Of a stretch of 64,000 bases of DNA, positions 44,776 through 55,400 are shown in pieces. Under the pieces are notes generated by a model. The model saw only the letters and a list, made by a program, of their open reading frames with translations. It searched no databases and was not told where the DNA came from. How positions within the stretch are numbered: position 1 is the stretch's first letter; every line of letters starts with the position of its first letter. Where the stretch lies: NCBI RefSeq assembly GCF_000269965.1, contig NC_017219.1:2764959-2828958 (forward strand), given 5' to 3'. Source of the DNA: Bifidobacterium longum subsp. infantis ATCC 15697 = JCM 1222 = DSM 20088. GTDB taxonomy: Bacteria; Actinomycetota; Actinomycetes; Actinomycetales; Bifidobacteriaceae. A program made the position numbers and the translations under genes.

Positions 44776-45699
44776 ATGAACGACACCATTCCCGCCACCG
44801 GTCACCTGTTAGGTGCCGCCGATATCCGTCGTATCGCGGCCGATGCCGGCATCAGCCCCACCAAGAAATTCGGGCAGAACTTCGTCATCGACCCCGGCAC
44901 GGTCCGTCGTATCGTACGCGAGGCGGGAGTGACCGCTGCCGATCATGTCATGGAAGTCGGCCCCGGCCTGGGATCGTTGACATTGGCGATTCTGGAAACC
45001 GGCGCCACCATGACCGCAGTTGAAATCGATCCGCCGTTGGCCGAACGACTGCCGGGCACAGTCGCCGAATTCATGCCCGAAGCCACGTCACGACTCACCG
45101 TCGTCAATCGGGATGCCTTAACCGTCACCCCGGAGAACGTGCCTGATTTCAGCGATGACGCATCGTTTACGCTGGTCGCCAATCTGCCGTACAACGTGGC
45201 CACACCAATTCTGCTCACGCTGTTGGAGCGTTTCGACAACCTCGGCTCGTTCTTGGTGATGGTGCAAAAAGAGGTGGCCGATAGACTCGCCGCCAAGCCC
45301 GGTTCCAAGATCTACGGCACGCCGAGCGTGAAGCTCGCCTGGTATGGCACCGCCGAACGGGTGGGCACCATCGGCCGCAATGTGTTCTGGCCGGCTCCCA
45401 ATGTGGATTCCGCGCTCGTCAAATTCACCCGGTATCAGGCCGATGACCCGGCTGCCCCGGGAACTGCGAACAGCACAGACGACGGCACACAACGGGAACT
45501 CGTATTTCGTCTGATCGATGCGGCATTCGGTCAGCGTCGCAAGACCCTGCACGCGGCATTGAAGACCATTGCGCCTTCCGAGGCATTCTCCATCGCCGGC
45601 ATCGATCCGACCCGTCGAGGAGAGACGCTCACCATCGCCGAATTCACCGCTCTGGCCAAGGCCATCGAATCGTGTGGAGATGGAGATGAGGCACAATGA
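44776..45699 (+). CDS. rsmA: 16S rRNA dimethyladenosine transferase
   Basis: Methylates the two adjacent adenines (1518/1519) of 16S rRNA. The 307-residue protein has KKFGQNFVIDPGTVRRIV at the start, the SAM motif VMEVGPGLGSLTLAIL, and catalytic VANLPYNVATPIL (NLPY). The start MNDTIPATG follows AAGGAACACACGCTT; the frame is open 38 codons further up into the preceding gene. Its TGA overlaps the ispE ATG (ATGA), so the two are translationally coupled, a common actinobacterial pair. Confidence 0.96.
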   Translation: MNDTIPATGHLLGAADIRRIAADAGISPTKKFGQNFVIDPGTVRRIVREAGVTAADHVMEVGPGLGSLTLAILETGATMTAVEIDPPLAERLPGTVAEFMPEATSRLTVVNRDALTVTPENVPDFSDDASFTLVANLPYNVATPILLTLLERFDNLGSFLVMVQKEVADRLAAKPGSKIYGTPSVKLAWYGTAERVGTIGRNVFWPAPNVDSALVKFTRYQADDPAAPGTANSTDDGTQRELVFRLIDAAFGQRRKTLHAALKTIAPSEAFSIAGIDPTRRGETLTIAEFTALAKAIESCGDGDEAQ

Positions 45700-46646
45700 G
45701 TCCGGTAATTTCACATCCACGCCCAGCCGCTGCCCGACATCAGTTCGATGAGCTCTCCCCCATCACCATTACGGTGGATTGCCCGGCTAAAACCAATCTC
45801 ACCTTGGAAGTGGGGCCTGCTCACGACGAGTGGGGCGGACGCCACGAACTGGACACCATCTACTGTGCAATCGGTGTATACGACACCGTCACCGCAACCG
45901 CCAAGCAACCCGGAGCGGGATTCTCTCTGGAGCTCGAAGGCGCTTATTTGGGCGACTTGGCCTCCTCACGCAGCGACATGCGCCGCAACCATGCGGTACT
46001 GGCCCTCTTCGCCATGGCCCAGGCGGCCGAACGCGAGCCGGATGTGGCGTTGACCATTACCAAGCGCATTCCCGTGGGTGCCGGACTAGGCGGCGGTTCA
46101 GCCGACGCCGCGGCGACCATGCTGGCGGTCAATCGTCTCTGGGAGCTGAACTGGCCTATAGAGCGCCTGCGCACCATTGCCGCCACGTTGGGCGCGGACA
46201 TGCCGTTCTGCCTGACCGGTGGCCTTGCATACGGCACCGGTTTCGGCGAACGCATCACGGATATCGCCCCCGGCAGCCGCGATGAGCTGGCGCTGATAGA
46301 ACAGGGATTCAGCGGCGAAGTATTGGTCGGCGCGTACCAGTCGCAACTCAGCACTCCTGAGGTCTACCACACCTTTGACCTCGTGGGAGCCGCAGAAGGC
46401 GACCGCAATCATCTGCAGGCTGCGGCAATCAGCCTGCATCCCCGCAGCGGGCAGGCCATCGACGCCGCCACGCAGGCGGGTGCCAGCCATGCATTCGTCT
46501 CCGGATCCGGCCCCTCAGTGGTCGCTTTCGCCGCCGACGAGGCAGCGGCACAACGCATTATCGATGTGTGGCGCGATACGGCTGTGGTCGATCGCATTAT
46601 TCGAGCCAAATCTCCCGCACACCCCAATATCGGCGTCAGACAGTGA
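45696..46646 (+). CDS. ispE: 4-diphosphocytidyl-2-C-methyl-D-erythritol kinase
   Basis: GHMP kinase of the MEP isoprenoid pathway, 316 residues. It has PAKTNLTLEVG near residue 31 (Lys of the active site), the ATP loop PVGAGLGGGSADAAATM, and the C-terminal FVSGSGPSVVAFA. Four-base overlap with rsmA. There is an N-terminal extension of about 25 residues compared with E. coli IspE. Confidence 0.95.
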   Translation: MSPVISHPRPAAARHQFDELSPITITVDCPAKTNLTLEVGPAHDEWGGRHELDTIYCAIGVYDTVTATAKQPGAGFSLELEGAYLGDLASSRSDMRRNHAVLALFAMAQAAEREPDVALTITKRIPVGAGLGGGSADAAATMLAVNRLWELNWPIERLRTIAATLGADMPFCLTGGLAYGTGFGERITDIAPGSRDELALIEQGFSGEVLVGAYQSQLSTPEVYHTFDLVGAAEGDRNHLQAAAISLHPRSGQAIDAATQAGASHAFVSGSGPSVVAFAADEAAAQRIIDVWRDTAVVDRIIRAKSPAHPNIGVRQ

Positions 46647-46692
46647 CGCTAAGGTAGCAACCAGCCACCCGACCCATGAAAGAAGTCCACCG

Positions 46693-47322
46693 ATGACGTA
46701 TCAGGTTGATGAACGTGAAGCCCGCAAGGCGTACGTGCGCCGCCGCCAGACCACCGTCTTTTCCATCAGCGGCGCGGTATTGGCAGTAGTGCTGGTCATA
46801 GCCCTACTGTTCAATTTCCACGTTTTCGGCCTCGGCGAAGTGGAGACTCCGGCCCACCAGCCGAATTACGGCAACGCGGCGCCGTGCGCGGTCAAGGACA
46901 GCAGCGGCAAAGCGCAATACGTGTCCAACGCTTCGGTCGGCATTCGCGTGATGAACGGCACCTCTCACGGCCAATTCGCCAAGGCCGTGGGTGAAGCTTT
47001 GGCCAATCGTGGATTCAGCGTGCAGAAAATCGATAACTATTCCAGCACCAACGTTGAACGCACCACCATCTACTTCGGTAAGAACGCCATTAATCAGGCG
47101 TATACGCTGATCGGCAATTTCACCGACGCCACCATGATCATGACGGCTCGCGAGGATCAGCTCATCGATGTGGTCATCGGCGCCACGTTCAACGATCTGC
47201 AGGACACCAAATCCTCCCCGCAATCCGGTAAGACCATCACCAATATCGAGGGTTGCAAGGCCGCCGATAGCATGACCAAGCTGCCCGCCGACACCAAACA
47301 CGACGCATACACGGCGAAGTAA
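46693..47322 (+). CDS. LytR_C-domain membrane protein
   Basis: A 209-residue single-pass protein: charged head (EREARKAYVRRRQ), membrane segment FSISGAVLAVVLVIALLFNF (~23-42), and an extracellular LytR C-terminal domain. The domain starts VSNASVGIRVMNGTSHGQFAKAVGEALANRGF, with the diagnostic VxNGT and the alpha-beta pattern. Such domains accompany LCP ligases that attach polymers to peptidoglycan, but no LCP domain is present here. Two cysteines (APCAV, EGCKA) may pair. Downstream of ispE by 46 bases, so possibly one operon. Confidence 0.82.
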   Translation: MTYQVDEREARKAYVRRRQTTVFSISGAVLAVVLVIALLFNFHVFGLGEVETPAHQPNYGNAAPCAVKDSSGKAQYVSNASVGIRVMNGTSHGQFAKAVGEALANRGFSVQKIDNYSSTNVERTTIYFGKNAINQAYTLIGNFTDATMIMTAREDQLIDVVIGATFNDLQDTKSSPQSGKTITNIEGCKAADSMTKLPADTKHDAYTAK

Positions 47323-47346
47323 GGCGCATACAGCTTCATCTTCGCG

Positions 47347-47386
47347 AAAAACCGTACGCTGACACGTATTCAGCGTACGGTTTTTT
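47347..47386. terminator. Bidirectional terminator between LytR_C gene and cca
   Basis: A 16-bp perfect stem (47347-47362 with 47370-47385) and a 7-base loop, with A-run on one side and T-run on the other. It serves both convergent genes. Confidence 0.93.
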
Positions 47387-47406
47387 GGTATCGGGCTAGT
47401 ATCGGA

Positions 47407-48822
47407 CTACTGAATCTCGGCGTACCAGCGCTTGAGTTCTTCGACGGCCACATCGTGGTCCACCGGACCGTTATCCAGGCGGTATTCCAGCATGTGCTTG
47501 TAGGCGCGGCCGATCATCGGGCCAGGCTCCAGGCCCAGCAACTCCATAATTTCGTTGCCGTCCAGATCCGGGCGAATCGCGTCGAAGTCCTCTTTCTTCT
47601 TGAGTTCGCGGACGCGCTCCTCCATCTCATCCATGGCCTGGGAGAAGATCATCGCCTTGCGCTTGTTTTGTGTGGTGGCATCCGCGCGCGTGAGCCTGTT
47701 CAGCCGCTCGTAGAGGTGCCCGGCATCCTTGACATACCGGCGTACGGCCGAATCGGTCCACGGCTCGTCCACATAGCCGTGGAAGCGCAGGTGCATATTC
47801 ACCAGTTCCGAGATGTCCTCGACCAGATGGTGGTCAAAACGCAGTGCCTTCAAGCGCTTGCGGGTCATTTTGGCACCCACCGCGTCATGGTGGTGGAAGC
47901 TCACCTTGCCGCCCGGCTCGAACCGGCGGGTCTTCGGCTTGCCGATATCGTGCATCACGGCGGCCAAGCGCAACGTCAGGTCGGGGGCGGGCACCGGGCC
48001 GTCCGGGCCGGTTTCCAGGGCGATAGCACGTTCGAGCACAATCATCGTGTGCTCGAAGACGTCCTTGTGGCGGTGGTGTTCGTCGATCTGCAATTGCAGG
48101 GCCGGAATCTCCGGGAAGACGATGTCCGCAAGACCGGATTCGACCAACGCCTCAAGGCCGGCGCGCGGACGGTCGGAGAGCAGCAGCTTGGTCAGTTCGT
48201 CGCGCACGCGCTCGGCGGATACGATGTCGATGCGGTCGCGCATCGAGGTGATCGCCTCGGCCGCGTCCGGCGCGATACGGAAGCCCAGCTGGGCCACGAA
48301 TCGCACGGCGCGCATCATACGCAACGGATCGTCGTCAAAGGACTGTCGCGGGTCCACCGGCGTGCGCAACACGCCCTTGGACAGATCACTGGCGCCACCG
48401 AACGGGTCCACGAATTGCAAGTCGGGCACGCGCAGGGCCATCGCGTTGACGGTGAAGTCGCGGCGGGACAGGTCGCCCTCAAGCGTGTCGCCATAATTGA
48501 CCTCGGGCTTACGCGAGTCCGGATCGTACGTGTCGGAGCGATAGGTGGTGACCTCCACCTTGACCTCGGTGCCGTCCGGGCGGCGGCGCATGGCACCCAG
48601 CGTGCCGAACTTGCGCCCCATGTCCCAGAAGCCGTCATGCCCCCACCGGCGCAGTATCGGCTCGAACTGCTCAGGCCGTGCGGATGAGCAGAAGTCCAAA
48701 TCGTGGCTCCTTCTATGGAGCAGCAAATCCCTGACCGGGCCGCCGACCAATGCCAGCTCGTAACCCTGTTCGGCGAACAGTCGACCAAGTTCGATGGCTT
48801 CGGGCCATACTTCGAAATCCAA
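47407..48822 (-). CDS. cca: CCA-adding tRNA nucleotidyltransferase
   Basis: Adds or repairs the 3' CCA of tRNAs, needed here because the visible tRNA gene encodes no CCA. The 471-residue class II enzyme has GGPVRDLLLHRRSHDLDF (nucleotidyltransferase G and DxD), the flexible-loop/RRDFTVNAMALR segment, DPRQSFDDDPLRMMRAVRF, and an HD domain (VMHDIGKPKTR) typical of actinobacterial forms. It is divergent from the Nudix gene, in the same order as pcnA-mutT4 near the M. tuberculosis origin. Confidence 0.94.
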   Translation of the reverse strand: MDFEVWPEAIELGRLFAEQGYELALVGGPVRDLLLHRRSHDLDFCSSARPEQFEPILRRWGHDGFWDMGRKFGTLGAMRRRPDGTEVKVEVTTYRSDTYDPDSRKPEVNYGDTLEGDLSRRDFTVNAMALRVPDLQFVDPFGGASDLSKGVLRTPVDPRQSFDDDPLRMMRAVRFVAQLGFRIAPDAAEAITSMRDRIDIVSAERVRDELTKLLLSDRPRAGLEALVESGLADIVFPEIPALQLQIDEHHRHKDVFEHTMIVLERAIALETGPDGPVPAPDLTLRLAAVMHDIGKPKTRRFEPGGKVSFHHHDAVGAKMTRKRLKALRFDHHLVEDISELVNMHLRFHGYVDEPWTDSAVRRYVKDAGHLYERLNRLTRADATTQNKRKAMIFSQAMDEMEERVRELKKKEDFDAIRPDLDGNEIMELLGLEPGPMIGRAYKHMLEYRLDNGPVDHDVAVEELKRWYAEIQ

Positions 48823-48908
48823 TGGGCACCTTCCCGCGTGCGACGTTTTTCTGCCCTACCAGCATACCGTTACCCCACCTGCACACGGGGTTGAGTAAGG
48901 TGGAGAAT

Positions 48909-50201
48909 ATGATTACGCCCGCCGACCTTGCCCGCATACTGGGGCAAACACCAGATTCGGCGGATAGCCATACCCAAGACCACCTGCTGTATACGTCCGA
49001 AACTCCGCATCATTCCGCCGATTCGGGCGATTCTTCCGATGTCGGCGGCACCGCGAGCCACTCCACCAATCAGGCCGTTCATCAAGACGAAGTAGACGCA
49101 GTACCGACTGCGCAACATTCCGGTGTGCCCGGCACGCCCGCAACGCCCGTCACGCCCGCACCATCCGAATCCGAAATATCGGACTCCGCCAGCGACATGC
49201 CCGCACCGAAGCCGATGATGCCCACACCGGCCACCGTCTTCGGCATGCATGCCACCGTCACCATCGCCACTACCAGCGGCACTATCGAAGGGCAGGCCGA
49301 TGGTATCGCCGGCGAGGCCGGTGCCGAGACGATTGCCGAGGTCGAGCCGATTATCGCCACGGCACAAACGTCCGTAACCATCGTCACGAACGATCCCGCG
49401 GCGACCGCCCACGCGGCCGTAGATGCTGCCGTTGCGGTCGCCAAGGCCGCCGCCGCGCACACCACAGCGATACCGACTCCGCGCGACGTGCTGATGCCGC
49501 CTGCGGCACGTACCGCACCGGCCGCAGTGCCGGCCACCATGCCGGTCTCAGCGCCGTCTGCAGCACCAGTGAGGCCCGTAACGTCAGCGCATCCCACGCC
49601 GGCCACGGTCTTCGGCCGGCATCCGTCCGCGGATGTTGCCTCGCCGGAACCGGCAGTGCCAGTAGAACCGGTGACGCCATCCGGCCCGACTCCGGCCATG
49701 ATGCCGCAACGCCGTACGTCGGACGGTCCGACCACATTCGCTTCACTGGATGCCCAGGAACTGCCGGTCGTACGCGAATATTCGGCAGGCGGTCTGATTT
49801 TCGATGACCAGAACCGCGTGGCCATTATCGCCCGTCATTCCCGCTCCGGCCATCTCGAATGGTGCTTGCCGAAGGGGCATATCGAGAAAGGCGAGACCCC
49901 GCAGCAGACCGCTGTGCGCGAAGTGCATGAAGAGACCGGCATCCTGGGCGAGGTGATCGATTCCATCGCCACCATCGACTACTGGTTCACCGGCACCACG
50001 CAGCGCGTGCATAAGCTGGTCCATCACTTCGCGCTCAAACAGACCGGCGGCGAACTGACGGTGGAAGGAGACCCGGATCATGAGGCGGAAGACGCCCTCT
50101 GGGTACGTTTTGAAGATTTGGACGACGTGTTGAGCTATCCCAACGAACGCAAAATCGCGTGGCTCTACGCCAGGAAGAAGAACAGGCAGGCAAACGAGTG
50201 A
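48909..50201 (+). CDS. Nudix hydrolase with long disordered N-terminal region
   Basis: The C-terminal 145 residues form a Nudix domain with a perfect box GHIEKGETPQQTAVREVHEETG (given in parts: GHIEKGE, then REVHEETG), preceded by VVREYSAGGLIFDD. The first 280 residues are Ala/Thr/Pro/Val-rich and low-complexity with a repeated TPATVFG unit. The position corresponds to mutT4 (Rv3908) of mycobacteria, which lacks such a long head. Substrate (oxidised nucleotide or dinucleoside polyphosphate) unknown. GGAGAAT precedes the ATG. Its TGA overlaps the next gene's GTG. Confidence 0.9.
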   Translation: MITPADLARILGQTPDSADSHTQDHLLYTSETPHHSADSGDSSDVGGTASHSTNQAVHQDEVDAVPTAQHSGVPGTPATPVTPAPSESEISDSASDMPAPKPMMPTPATVFGMHATVTIATTSGTIEGQADGIAGEAGAETIAEVEPIIATAQTSVTIVTNDPAATAHAAVDAAVAVAKAAAAHTTAIPTPRDVLMPPAARTAPAAVPATMPVSAPSAAPVRPVTSAHPTPATVFGRHPSADVASPEPAVPVEPVTPSGPTPAMMPQRRTSDGPTTFASLDAQELPVVREYSAGGLIFDDQNRVAIIARHSRSGHLEWCLPKGHIEKGETPQQTAVREVHEETGILGEVIDSIATIDYWFTGTTQRVHKLVHHFALKQTGGELTVEGDPDHEAEDALWVRFEDLDDVLSYPNERKIAWLYARKKNRQANE

Positions 50202-52471
50202 ACCTACCCGGAGTCTTACGACATTGCACACGTCTGGCACACGCACTGGCGGCTGGCGTCGCCGTTGTGGCGATGCTGGCCGCTCCATTGACCGTCTACG
50301 CGAACGATACGACGGACACGACCGATTCATCATCCGATACGACGGACGCAACGGGCAATCAGACCGAGAATCAGCCCAAGCAGAGCATTGCCATCACGCA
50401 AAGCACCCCCATCGTCACCTCCAAATCGGGCTATCATGTCACCGCGGTCATCAGCAATACGGACAGCACGGCCACGTCAAGCGGCACACTGCACCTGACC
50501 ACCAATACGCTGTTCACCTTTGTCTCGCGCACCGATATTCAGAATTGGGCCGAGAACAACGCCCCCATCCCCACCCCCAACGAGTTGGGTTCCGTTGACG
50601 TGCCATCGATTCCCGCCGGCGGCACTGCCACCGTTACCATCGAGGTGAACGCCAATCAGCAGACCCTTGCCTCCATAGGGAGCTGGGGGCCGAAGCCGCT
50701 GATGCTGTCGTATATCGTTGGCAATCGGATACTCGCCGATTTGCCGAGTTTTCTGACCCGATCTTCGGATGGGCTCAACACCGCGACAACACCGGCCATG
50801 AACCTGACCGTGGCCATGCCCTACACCGCCAGCGGCTGGCAGGTCGATAATAAGGCCATCAGCAATCGCATTGCCGAAACCACCACTTCCTCGACATCAA
50901 CATCGTCCAAGTCCAACGGCACGGACAAGGCCGACAAGTCCGATAACGCCGACGCCAGCAACGCGGCCAAAGGCACTGATACGCAAGCCATATCCTTATC
51001 CGGGCAGGATGCCGATACCGCGCGATCCCTTGGGCAGACATTCGCCAAGCACCGCTCGCTGCAAGTGATCGCGGATCCTCTGTATTGGCGTCAGTCCGCA
51101 GTGCAACCGTCCATTGCCGGCATCATGCAGCCCGCCGACTTTGACATCACCGCCTATACCGCGCTGGGTGATACCGCGGCCTACGAAAAGGCAGGCATCA
51201 CCACTGAGCAGTGGAACGCCAAGCAGGCGGCCGCATGGTATGCCGACGGAGGCGACTCCGAAACACCCTCCGCGTACGCATGGCAGGGCAACAACTGTTG
51301 GACGTTGGATGCGCTGACCGCAGCACGCGAGCAGGGCTATGACACGGTGATTGCCGATGCCTCTTTCGATGCCGACCAGACTGAAGCCGTACACACAGGC
51401 ACCTACGTGGTGGATACGCCTGCCGGCGATGTCACCGTGCTGAAGGAGCAATCGACCTTGGGCATGCTGGCCAAGGGCCAACCCACCAGCACGGACGCGC
51501 AGGCCGAGTCCAGCGATGCCGGTCGGTTGGCCCGACTGGTCGCTCAGAGCGCGTTCTACCAGATGGAACAGCCCTATACATCCCGATACCTGCTTATGAC
51601 GTTCTCCCGCACCACGGAGGCCGGCTGGATCGATCAGGTGATGAGCGCCTTCGAGCAGGCCTCTTGGTTGAATCTGACGGATCTGAAGACCATGGCCAAG
51701 GCCGATCCGTACAATGTCAGCGATTCGGTCAATCCCGACAAGGCCGATGATGCCAACACCGCCAATACCCGGTCGGCATTGAGACAGTTGGCCGACAGCC
51801 GGCATGACATCATGCGCATGGCCACCTCCATATTGAGGAACGAGATTGATTCCGACGAGGTCTCGTCGTTGGACCCGCAGGCCCTGGCCCGGCAGAACGC
51901 CAATGACACCGCCTCGCATAGCAACGATCCGATGCAATGGATTGGCTCTCTACTGGTGCTGCATGATGATATGGCGCTGCGGTCCATGTCTGGCTCCCCC
52001 CAGCCGACAGCCACGCGAAAAGCCATGGTCAACGCCGCGAAAACACTGGCCAGCGATCTTCTGAACGGCGTACGCATCAACCCATCGGAACCGGTATCCG
52101 TGTTCAGCGAATCCGCGAAAATGCCAATCACCATCAGCAATGACCTTCCCTACGCCGTCAGCGTGCAGGTCAACTCACTGACTGACTCCATGCAGATCGT
52201 CACCTCGCGAACCGCTGACATCGATATTCCCGCGCATAGCGACGCTCAGGTGACCTTCACCATCCGCGTTTCCACTTCCGGCTCATCGACGGCCCATGTG
52301 TCGTTGACCGACCGGGAAGGCAACAGATTCGGCAACACGCAGGACACCGCGATCACCAGTGTGATGCGCATCAGTGATGCCAGCGGCTTCATTATCATCG
52401 GCTTCGCCGTGCTATTGGGCATTATCGGCCTGTGGCGGCAATTCCATCGGAAGAAGGACCCCGACGAATGA
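50198..52471 (+). CDS. DUF6049-like exported protein next to murJ
   Basis: A 757-residue type I membrane protein: signal peptide (LAHALAAGVAVVAMLAAPLTVYA), a large extracellular part with Ser/Thr/Asp-rich spacers, then a C-terminal membrane segment (GFIIIGFAVLLGIIGLW) and a short basic tail. It corresponds by position and layout to Rv3909 of M. tuberculosis, always found just before murJ in actinobacteria. Function unknown; partnership with MurJ is inferred. Start GTG overlaps the Nudix stop, and its stop overlaps the murJ ATG, so all three are translationally coupled. Confidence 0.82.
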   Translation: MNLPGVLRHCTRLAHALAAGVAVVAMLAAPLTVYANDTTDTTDSSSDTTDATGNQTENQPKQSIAITQSTPIVTSKSGYHVTAVISNTDSTATSSGTLHLTTNTLFTFVSRTDIQNWAENNAPIPTPNELGSVDVPSIPAGGTATVTIEVNANQQTLASIGSWGPKPLMLSYIVGNRILADLPSFLTRSSDGLNTATTPAMNLTVAMPYTASGWQVDNKAISNRIAETTTSSTSTSSKSNGTDKADKSDNADASNAAKGTDTQAISLSGQDADTARSLGQTFAKHRSLQVIADPLYWRQSAVQPSIAGIMQPADFDITAYTALGDTAAYEKAGITTEQWNAKQAAAWYADGGDSETPSAYAWQGNNCWTLDALTAAREQGYDTVIADASFDADQTEAVHTGTYVVDTPAGDVTVLKEQSTLGMLAKGQPTSTDAQAESSDAGRLARLVAQSAFYQMEQPYTSRYLLMTFSRTTEAGWIDQVMSAFEQASWLNLTDLKTMAKADPYNVSDSVNPDKADDANTANTRSALRQLADSRHDIMRMATSILRNEIDSDEVSSLDPQALARQNANDTASHSNDPMQWIGSLLVLHDDMALRSMSGSPQPTATRKAMVNAAKTLASDLLNGVRINPSEPVSVFSESAKMPITISNDLPYAVSVQVNSLTDSMQIVTSRTADIDIPAHSDAQVTFTIRVSTSGSSTAHVSLTDREGNRFGNTQDTAITSVMRISDASGFIIIGFAVLLGIIGLWRQFHRKKDPDE

Positions 52472-55400
52472 GTTCAACCGTAGGTCGTAATTCCCTGATC
52501 ATGGCCACGGGAACTGCTGCTTCCCGTGTGACCGGTCAGCTCCGCACGATTCTTCTCGCTGCGGCCATCGGCACCACCGGATTGGCGGCCAACGCCTATC
52601 AGGCCGGTTCCATGATTCCCCAATCCGTGTTCACGCTGGTGTCTGGTGGTATTTTCAACGCCGTGCTGGTGCCCCAGATCGTGCGCACGTTGAAAGAAAA
52701 AGACGCCCAAGAACGACTAAATCGTCTGGTTACGTTGGCCATCGGCATCCTGTTGGCCATGACCGTGGTGATGGCGGCGGCCAGCCCTCTGCTTGCCCGC
52801 CTGTACGTGGGTAGCGACGATCACCAGATGATAGCCCTGACCACCTCGTTCACCCTGTGGTGTATGCCTCAGGTGTTCTTCTACGGCCTGTATACGGTAT
52901 TGGGTCAGATCCTGGCCGCCAAAGACCATTTCCTCACGTATGCGTGGAGCTCAACCGGTGCCAACATTATTAGTTGCGCCGGTTTTACTGGTTTTATTCT
53001 GCTGTTCAGCAAGGCCAATGAACAGCCCCTCGAATTCTGGACCGCCGACAAGATCGCGCTTACCGCAGGCACCTGGACTTTGGGCGTGGCCTTCCAAGCG
53101 CTGATACTCTTCCTGCCACTGGCCCGTATCGGGTTCAAGTACAGACCCAGCTTCGGGCTTGGCGGCTTTGGACTCAGGTCTATGGGTCCCGTGGCGTTAG
53201 GCTCTTTGGGCGTGGTGGTCACCAGCGAGATCTGCGGCATTATCCTTACCCGTATCGCCACATCCGCACCGCAGCGCGCCCACGAACTGACGGGTGCCAG
53301 CCTGTTCAGCGTGGCAGGCAACGCGACCTATCAGAATGCGTACACACTGTTCATCCTGCCCTATTCGCTCATCGCCGTATCGGTATCCACGGCTATGTTC
53401 CCCAAAATCTCCCGTTCTGTCGCAGCTGCGAATCTGGATGAGGCACGGCACGACCTAGTCAACGCACTGAATAATGTGGGCCTGCTCATCATATTTTTCG
53501 CCGCCGCCATGATTGTGTTCCCCGAACCGATTATCCGCGCATTGCTTCCGTCCGTCTCGATGGACGAGACCATGCTGATTTCCTACGCGCTTATCGCCCT
53601 ATCTGTGGGCACTCCTTTGGGATCGGCGTTCCTGCTGATTCAACGTACATTCTATGCCTTTGAGGACGGCCTGCACCCCTTCTTGTCTGCGGTGATGCAG
53701 TATGGGTTCACCTCGGTATTCATGATCATCGGCATGATGGTACTTCCTCCTGAGCATTGGGTACTCGGCATCGCCTGCTCGGTGACACTCGGCGGATTAC
53801 TGGCGTTGCCGCTGACGTTGATGATGTTGCGCCGCAAGTTCGAAGGCAATCTTGGCGGTCGGGAGATCACGAGGACATACGCCAAGGCCATTGTGGCGGC
53901 ACTGGCTTCCGGAGTTGTGGTCTGGCTGATCAAACGACCGGTAGTCGCACTGTTCGACGCGGATATTCGACCAGTAGGCGGGCACATGAGCTGGTGGTCT
54001 GCGCTGGCCATCTGCGTGGTGCTCACCATCGTGCTGACCATAGTATATGTGGCTGTGTTGTGGGTGGTACGCACCCCAGAACTCATCAGCGCCTATCACT
54101 CGATACTGGCCCGTCTACACAAGACTCCGGCCAGTGAAGACGTTGCTGTGACAGCCCAGCCGGAAAAAGTCGACGATACGCAAATCAATCCTGAGACGGA
54201 GCCCGTCAAGGATAGCCCCGCACGTAGAATATCTAAGACCAGTCTCGAACACCAATCACACGGAGCCGAACGCACTATGAAACCGCAACTCGGAGACACA
54301 ATTCTCAACCGATACACCTTGGTATCATCGTTGCGTGCGGAGCCTGGCATTCAGGCATGGAAAGCCAACGACCGTGTGCTGGCAAAGGATTGCCAGCTGT
54401 TCATCATTACCAATCGCAGCGCTTTCGCCGCAATCGATGAGCTCGCTGGTCGCATCGCCGCCACTCGCCCTGATCGTGTGATTCCCGTACTGAAATACCG
54501 TATGGAATCCGACGTACTTCTCATTGTCATGCCGGTGGATAGCGGCCAATGCCTGACTGACTACATGGTGGATACCGCCAAGCCGCTCAGCTACAGCGCC
54601 ATCCGGTCGATTATCGGAGAATGCGCCAACGTGCTGCGCGAGATCATTGCGGATACTCCCAGCAGCATCGTCATCACAACCGACACCGTTCGAGTGACTA
54701 CCTCCGGTGTGCAAATTGCCGATGCACCATGTGCCACGATGCTGGCCGATACGTCCGCTACCGATCTGCGTACGGACAGTCCTGAACGGTATGCGATTCG
54801 CCAGCTTGCGGCATTACTCTATACCCTGCTGACACGCACGCCAAGCCAAGCGACACCCACATTCAATCTGCGTGCCTTGCCGCAAGACACCCCTGGCGAA
54901 TTCCGCGTGATTTGCAAGCGTGGATTGGCCTTGAGCGAGCCCGACGAGCATACGTTGCCAATGGCTGCCCTTGTAGAACTCGACGCCTTGTTGGGTAATT
55001 GGAAGCCGCTCTCTGAACTGAGCGATGCTGATATTGCTTTGCCGAGCGTGGAAAGCGATTGCTCGATTACCAAGGCGATACTGAAGCCTGCCAACGAGAC
55101 TGATATCGTGCCTATTCCCAGCACGTTGATTAACAGCAGCAGTCTTCCGGAATTGTCTATTACCCCTTCCCTGCCGGTTCAGCCGGCCGCCGTCCCCGCT
55201 CCGCACGTGATGTCACCGGTTCCTCTGACTGATGGGTCCAGTATTGCTGACGGCAACCAGTCTCAGTCTGATGCCCACCGTCTGTTTGACTTCAACCTTT
55301 CTGACGCCTGGGAGCACGAGAATCTTTCCGGTGAAGACACCGGTGACTGGTACAGCGAAATGAATCCAGCCCCCATCGGCGGTCCGAGTGATAATACTCG

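Noticed and set aside
47455..48687. 410-codon plus-strand frame opposite cca
   Set aside because: Antisense shadow; cca motifs are intact on the minus strand.
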